Below, piece by piece: positions 5,902-9,674 of a DNA stretch of 9,674 nt. The stretch comes from an uncultured bacterium (GTDB lineage Bacteria > Patescibacteriota > Saccharimonadia > Saccharimonadales > Saccharimonadaceae): the NCBI GenBank assembly GCA_937930585.1, contig CALHCA010000130.1, forward strand, positions 1 to 9,674. The letters are read 5' to 3'. Positions within the stretch are counted from its first letter, which is position 1; every line of letters begins with the position of its first letter. The translations under genes and the position numbers were made by a program. The notes beneath the pieces are model-generated. The model was not told the origin of the DNA and ran no database searches. It saw nothing but the letters and a program-made list of their open reading frames with translations.

Positions 5902-8337
5902 AACAACAAAGTTAATTAATTTATTCGGAATGAAAATTTCTTTCAAAATCTCCTTGTCTTGCAAAAATTTCGAAACGTTATCTTCTGCTTTTGCAATAGC
6001 AAGAATATTATCCTTTTCAGAGCTTGCCGAGACTTTAATTTTTCCGCGGAGTTTTCCATTAACTTGAACAATAATTTGAATTTCATCAGTTTTCAAAAAC
6101 TCTTCACTCCATTTTGGCCAGCCGGATTTTTCAATAAAGTCATCATTTCCGAGCTGCTGCCAGAGCTCGTTTGAAATATGTGGAGCAAATGGAACGAGCA
6201 TTTTAAGTAAATCTTCTAAAACAAATTGCCAATCATTCGAAAAACCTTCAAGCTTCAATTTATAAAGCTCATTTACGAATTCCATCAAAGCCGCCACGGC
6301 CGTATTCAAACTTTCGCGATGAAAGTCTTCAGTAACTTTTTTGATGGTTTTGTGCTGGATTTTTTGAACTTCAGTAAAATTCGAAAGATTCTCAGCAGAT
6401 TTTTCAGATTCAATAAATTCTTGAATTAAAACCCAAACACGATTTAGAAAACGATAAACTCCAGCTATCCCTCGCGAATCCCAAGAAGCATCAACTTCAT
6501 ATGGAGCAATAAACATTTCATAAGTTCGAAGTGAATCTGCACCATATCCTTGGTCAATGACTTCAAGCGGATCAATAGTATTCCCCTTTGATTTACTCAT
6601 TTTCGAACCATCTTCCGCATTAATATATCCGTGGTAAAGGAGTTTTTTAACTGGTTCGGCAAAATTAGTTAGTCCCAAATCTCTAAAAACATGAGTCCAA
6701 AAACGAATATATAGTAAATGCGCAACTGCGTGGTCACCACCAACATAATAATCAACTGGCGCCCAGTAATTTACAAGCTCAGGATCCCAAGCCTGTTTAG
6801 AATTTCGAGGGTCAGCATATCGCAAAAGATACCAGCTTGAGCATGCGTAACCATCCATTGTATCGGTTTCACGAGTCATTTTTTCACCGTTAATTTCAAC
6901 CGTAATAAATTCTTCACTCTTAGCGAGGGCCGACTTTCCAGAATCATCAGGCTTAAAATCGCTCAAAGTCGGAAGCATCACAGGCAATTGATCCTCGGGG
7001 ATTAAATGCTCTTTTCCATCTTTGTCATAAGCAATTGGAATTGGGCATCCCCAATAACGCTGCCGAGAAATCAACCAATCTCGCATTTTATATGTAGTTT
7101 TCGAGCGGCCAATTCCAGACTCTTCAAGCCATCCCAAAATCTGTTCACGAACATCCTCTGATTTTTGACCATTAAATTCACCAGAGTTAACCATAGCCCC
7201 TTCTCCATGATAGCAAGAATCATCGTCCGCCATATCCTCAGGCTTCTCAACAACTTTTATAATATCCAAATCAAATTTTTTAGCAAATTCAAAATCTCGC
7301 TCATCATGAGCAGGAACCGCCATAACAGCTCCTTCGCCATAACCGCCAAGCACGTAATCACTCACCCAAATTGGGATTTTCTTACCATTTACTGGATTTG
7401 TTGCATAGCTTCCAGTGAAGATTCCCGTCTTTTCTTTATTCTCTTGGCGTTCAATTTCAGATTTTTTAAGCGATTCTTTCTTATATTCCTCAATCTTTTC
7501 TCTAGTTAAATCGGTTGAAAGTTTTTCCAGTAATTCATGTTCTGGAGCAATAGTCAGAAAAGTCACACCGAAAATTGTATCTGGCCGTGTAGTGAAAACT
7601 TTAATTTTTTCACCTTTAGCCTTACTATCAGCAATCTCAAATTCAACCTCGGCACCTTCAGATTTACCGATCCAGTTTCGTTGCATTGTTTTAATCTTTT
7701 CCGGCCAATCTAATTCGTCGATATCAGCCAAAAGTTCATCAGCATATGCAGTAATTTTGAAGAACCACTGGGTCATTTGCTTTTTCGAAACCTCTTCACC
7801 ACAACGCCAACAACGACCATTTTCAACCTGCTCATTCGCAAGAACTGTTTTATCGTTATCACACCACCACTGATAACTCTCTTTGCGATAAGCTAGGCCT
7901 TTTTTGTAGAGCTCGCGAAAAATCCACTGCGTCCAGCGATAATATTCAGGATCTGAAGTGTTAATTTCTCGCGACCAATCAATTGAAATTCCAAGTCGTT
8001 TAAATTGTTTTTTAAAATTTGCAATATTTGTTTTTGTAGCTTCTTGTGGAGAAATTCCAGTTTTAATTGCATAATTTTCTGCTGGCAAGCCAAAAGTGTC
8101 CCAACCAATTGGGTTTAAAACATTTTTACCCTGCTGGCGATAAAAACGCGCGATCGAATCAACAATCGTGTAGCTCCTTGCATGCCCTGTGTGAAGCCCT
8201 GCTCCACTTGGATACGGAAACATTCCTGAAATGTACATTTTCTGTTTCGAAGAATCCGCTTCAACCTCATAAAGCTTTGATTCATCCCATTTTTTTTGCC
8301 ACTTTTCTTCAATTTCAATCGGATTATATCTTTTCAT
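5896..8337 (-). CDS. leuS: Leucyl-tRNA synthetase
   Basis: This 813-residue class I synthetase charges tRNA-Leu in the cytoplasm. The Rossmann core has the HIGH motif as HTGH (49-52) in PYPSGAGLHTGH, and KMSKS at 579-583 (DGSKMSKSKGNTIDP). The zinc-1 segment keeps C159, C176 and C179. The CP1 editing domain (about 220-420) has TTRPDT (249-254) and GEGAVMAVPAHDERD (334-348), the usual threonine-rich and Asp sites, so post-transfer editing should work. RDWLISRQRYWGCPIPI (419-435), the anticodon-binding helical domain (about 615-740) and the C-terminal domain (VQVNGKLRGKI to IPNKLINFVV) complete it. It is shorter than E. coli LeuRS (860 aa) mainly because the insert before KMSKS is missing, as in many Gram-positives. 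There is no Shine-Dalgarno before ATG 8337; the promoter implies a leaderless mRNA. Confidence 0.97.
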   Translation of the reverse strand: MKRYNPIEIEEKWQKKWDESKLYEVEADSSKQKMYISGMFPYPSGAGLHTGHARSYTIVDSIARFYRQQGKNVLNPIGWDTFGLPAENYAIKTGISPQEATKTNIANFKKQFKRLGISIDWSREINTSDPEYYRWTQWIFRELYKKGLAYRKESYQWWCDNDKTVLANEQVENGRCWRCGEEVSKKQMTQWFFKITAYADELLADIDELDWPEKIKTMQRNWIGKSEGAEVEFEIADSKAKGEKIKVFTTRPDTIFGVTFLTIAPEHELLEKLSTDLTREKIEEYKKESLKKSEIERQENKEKTGIFTGSYATNPVNGKKIPIWVSDYVLGGYGEGAVMAVPAHDERDFEFAKKFDLDIIKVVEKPEDMADDDSCYHGEGAMVNSGEFNGQKSEDVREQILGWLEESGIGRSKTTYKMRDWLISRQRYWGCPIPIAYDKDGKEHLIPEDQLPVMLPTLSDFKPDDSGKSALAKSEEFITVEINGEKMTRETDTMDGYACSSWYLLRYADPRNSKQAWDPELVNYWAPVDYYVGGDHAVAHLLYIRFWTHVFRDLGLTNFAEPVKKLLYHGYINAEDGSKMSKSKGNTIDPLEVIDQGYGADSLRTYEMFIAPYEVDASWDSRGIAGVYRFLNRVWVLIQEFIESEKSAENLSNFTEVQKIQHKTIKKVTEDFHRESLNTAVAALMEFVNELYKLKLEGFSNDWQFVLEDLLKMLVPFAPHISNELWQQLGNDDFIEKSGWPKWSEEFLKTDEIQIIVQVNGKLRGKIKVSASSEKDNILAIAKAEDNVSKFLQDKEILKEIFIPNKLINFVVK

Positions 8338-8366
8338 ACTATTTTAAATTATACCAAAAATAGTAT
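8336..8366. repeat. Inverted repeat bracketing the leuS -10 box (operator candidate)
   Basis: ATACTATTTT (8336-8345) and AAAATAGTAT (8357-8366) are a perfect 10-bp inverted repeat with an 11-nt centre that contains the -10 hexamer. The left arm reaches into the leuS start codon. One arm lies upstream of the predicted transcription start, so it would act as DNA, not as an RNA hairpin. The sequence is AT-rich, so chance is not excluded. Confidence 0.45.
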
Positions 8367-8376
8367 AAAAAATCAA
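8348..8376 (-). promoter_or_regulatory. leuS promoter, leaderless type
   Basis: On the minus strand: -35 TTGATT (8371-8376), a 17-nt spacer, and a perfect -10 TATAAT (8348-8353) with TGG before it (extended -10). Ten nt separate the -10 box from ATG 8337, so the mRNA should start about 2-4 nt before the start codon. No T-box or other leader can fit. Confidence 0.8.
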
Positions 8377-8380
8377 AAAA

Positions 8381-8854
8381 TCACCATAAATTAACCTTAT
8401 CGCAAATATATTCATTCTCATCAGTTAAGTAAACCTCAACCAGCTCATTATTTTTGTAAAATTCAATTCTGTTTTGAAGATTGCTAATTTCCGGCTCAAT
8501 AACATTATTCCACCATTTTTTACCAGAACGACATACAACACGCCTTTTATACTCTTGCATCACTCTTTTTTTAAAAATATTTGGTAAAATAAGTATAAAG
8601 CTAATCTTTTTTGAAAGTAGTCGCTTTAAAATCTCATCGTCTTCACTAATAAATATAATTTCGAAATTACCCGAATAATATTCTTCTTCAATTTTCTGCA
8701 CACAAAAATCAAAAAAATTAGATTTTTCAGCTTCATTTATCATTTTAGTTTTACTACTTTCATTAAATTCCATATCTAAAAATCGATTTTTAGATATTTT
8801 TGAAAGAGTAGTTTTGCCCAAACAAGGATACGCTGCAATAATTTTAGTTTGCAT
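8381..8854 (-). CDS. Small P-loop nucleotide-kinase-like protein
   Basis: This 157-residue protein opens with KIIAAYPCLGKTTLSKI, a Walker A motif whose first glycine is Ala8 (A-Y-P-C-L-G13-K14-T15). The layout resembles small P-loop proteins common in Firmicute phages and plasmids (KIIAGYPGxGKS..., an IDL-ESS-type acidic segment, then a strand such as VFVSSH). Here these are FLDMEFNES (25-33) and EIIFISEDDEILKRLL (65-80), followed by ISFILILPN and an arginine/lysine-rich lid-like stretch KKRVMQEYKRRVVCRSGKKWW (95-115). That supports a dNMP- or nucleoside-kinase-like fold; the substrate is unknown. It overlaps the ligA 3' end by 11 nt, so it is co-transcribed with ligA. It stops with TGA. Base composition is more AT-rich than leuS, which may hint at acquisition, but this is weak. 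Confidence 0.7.
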   Translation of the reverse strand: MQTKIIAAYPCLGKTTLSKISKNRFLDMEFNESSKTKMINEAEKSNFFDFCVQKIEEEYYSGNFEIIFISEDDEILKRLLSKKISFILILPNIFKKRVMQEYKRRVVCRSGKKWWNNVIEPEISNLQNRIEFYKNNELVEVYLTDENEYICDKVNLW

Positions 8855-9674
8855 TTATTTCTTTCAAGAATTCATCTTCATCTATAACTTTTACGCCTAG
8901 CTTTTCGGCCTTCGAAATTTTTGTTGCGCCAACTTTTTCGCCAATTACCAAAAAATCTGTAGTTTTCGAAATTGTTTTTTGAAATTTTCCGCCTAGCTCT
9001 TCAATTTTTTCTGCAGCTTTTTCGCGAGCCATCGTTTTTAATGTTCCAGTAATTACAAAATTTTTACCACTTAAGATCCCATCATTTTTTGCAAAATTTT
9101 GCACTTTCACACCAAGATTAAACATTTTTGTTAAAACTCGCAAATTTTCATCATCATTAAAATATGCTAAAATACTTTCAGCAACTTTCTTACCAATACC
9201 ATCAATTTCAAGAAGTTCTTCAAGTGTTGCGTTACAAATATTTTCGAATTTATTAAATTTTTCCGCCAAAAGTTTTGCCGTCTCACCACCAATATGTCGA
9301 ATTCCAAGAGCTGAGATAAATTTTGAGAGCTCTGGATTTTTCGAAGATTCAATAGCCCTTAGAAGATTATTAACTGAAACCTCTCCAAAACGCTCAAGAT
9401 TCAATAAATCTTCTCTCTTCAAATTATAAATATCAGCCAAATCTTGGATTAACCCCTTTTCAACTAATAAATCAACATTTTTTTCACCAAGATTTTCAAT
9501 ATCCAAACCTGCTTTTGAGGCATAAAAGGTGACCGTTTTTTTCAAAATTAAGCTCGAATTTAAACCTTTTGCACGATATGCAACCTCACCATCTGGGCGG
9601 TAAAACTCGATATCCGGGAACTGTTTCTCAAGCTCTTTTCTAAAATCGAAAACTTTAGTATTTTCTGGTCGAAG
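8844..9674 (-). CDS. ligA: NAD-dependent DNA ligase LigA, C-terminal part (partial)
   Basis: The frame is open to the right edge and gives the last 276 residues of LigA, which seals nicks using NAD. The adenylation and OB domains lie outside the window. Visible in order are the end of the OB-to-zinc-finger region (1-45), the helix-hairpin-helix region (about 60-175; ASKAGLDIENLGEKNVDLLVEKGL, LERFGEVSVNNLLRAIESSKNP, LGIRHIGGETAKLLAEKF, IDGIGKKVAESI) and a C-terminal BRCT domain (about 201-276; LSGKNFVITGTL, KISKAEKLGVKVIDEDEFL). Where the zinc finger (CPxCG...RCxNxxCPAQ) should be, the sequence reads KQFPDIEFYRPDGEVAYRAKG with no cysteine at all. The fragment is otherwise normal and should fold. 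An in-frame TTG at 9545 is internal, not a start. Confidence 0.95.
   Translation of the reverse strand, partial: LRPENTKVFDFRKELEKQFPDIEFYRPDGEVAYRAKGLNSSLILKKTVTFYASKAGLDIENLGEKNVDLLVEKGLIQDLADIYNLKREDLLNLERFGEVSVNNLLRAIESSKNPELSKFISALGIRHIGGETAKLLAEKFNKFENICNATLEELLEIDGIGKKVAESILAYFNDDENLRVLTKMFNLGVKVQNFAKNDGILSGKNFVITGTLKTMAREKAAEKIEELGGKFQKTISKTTDFLVIGEKVGATKISKAEKLGVKVIDEDEFLKEINAN

Noticed and set aside
7800..7865. Incomplete zinc site in LeuRS (three Cys only)
   Set aside because: The pattern C159...C176xxC179 with Asp162 is the same as in E. coli LeuRS, so it is not unusual.
7415..7873. A 152-codon open frame on the plus strand opposite leuS
   Set aside because: It lies wholly within conserved leuS, has no RBS or promoter, and its translation is low-complexity serine-rich; it is an antisense shadow.
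8338..8400. Terminator after the P-loop gene
   Set aside because: Only T-rich sequence is present without a stable stem ahead of it; the ligA transcript may continue into leuS.
9543..9545. Start of a short 233-residue protein at TTG 9545
   Set aside because: The frame is open to the window edge and the upstream residues align with LigA, so this is an internal leucine codon.

Overview
The window looks like compact, low-GC (roughly one third G+C by eye) chromosomal DNA from a Candidate Phyla Radiation bacterium, most likely a Saccharibacteria (TM7) relative. The basis is a bL32 ribosomal protein and a NAD-dependent DNA ligase that both lack the usual zinc-binding cysteines, tightly packed operons, and UGA used as a stop (nusB and the P-loop gene end in TGA, which argues against Gracilibacteria/Absconditabacteria). 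The taxonomic call is inference from protein flavour, not a search result. No mobile element, CRISPR array, tRNA or rRNA was seen, and there is no gene-free stretch longer than about 130 bases.

Layout. Positions 1-466 (+): the last 32 codons of an unrecognised gene and a small single-pass membrane protein, ending in a hairpin terminator. Positions 486-1849 (-): a retropepsin-like RimB-type protease followed by rimK, which overlap by one base and have a consensus promoter at 1895-1923. Positions 1925-4942 (-): a four-gene operon nusB, Nudix hydrolase, rnc, DUF1704/MATCAP-like metalloprotease, with genes overlapping or 3 nt apart and a promoter at 4964-4991. Positions 5015-5194 (-): rpmF (bL32) as a single-gene unit with its own promoter, RBS and terminator. 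Positions 5322-5867 (+): an unknown membrane-anchored protein, apparently made from a leaderless mRNA. Positions 5896-8337 (-): leuS, also apparently leaderless. Positions 8381-9674 (-): a small P-loop nucleotide-kinase-like gene overlapping the 3' end of ligA, which runs off the right edge.

Most of the content is information processing: transcription antitermination and rRNA processing (NusB, RNase III), ribosome composition and modification (bL32, RimK/RimB), leucine charging, and DNA ligation. Accessory elements are the MATCAP-like protease, the two membrane-anchored orphans and the P-loop protein.

The most unusual signals are: the hexamer TTCGAA enriched about nine-fold over composition in all three reading frames; loss of the LigA zinc finger and of the bL32 zinc ribbon; a MATCAP-like HExxxH protease co-transcribed with RNase III; promoters so close to the ATG that leuS and the 5322 gene should be leaderless; a perfect 10-bp inverted repeat bracketing the leuS -10 box; and terminators built from the gene ends themselves, including one perfect palindrome that holds the stop codons of two convergent genes. 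I see no clearly new multi-gene defence or biosynthetic system.
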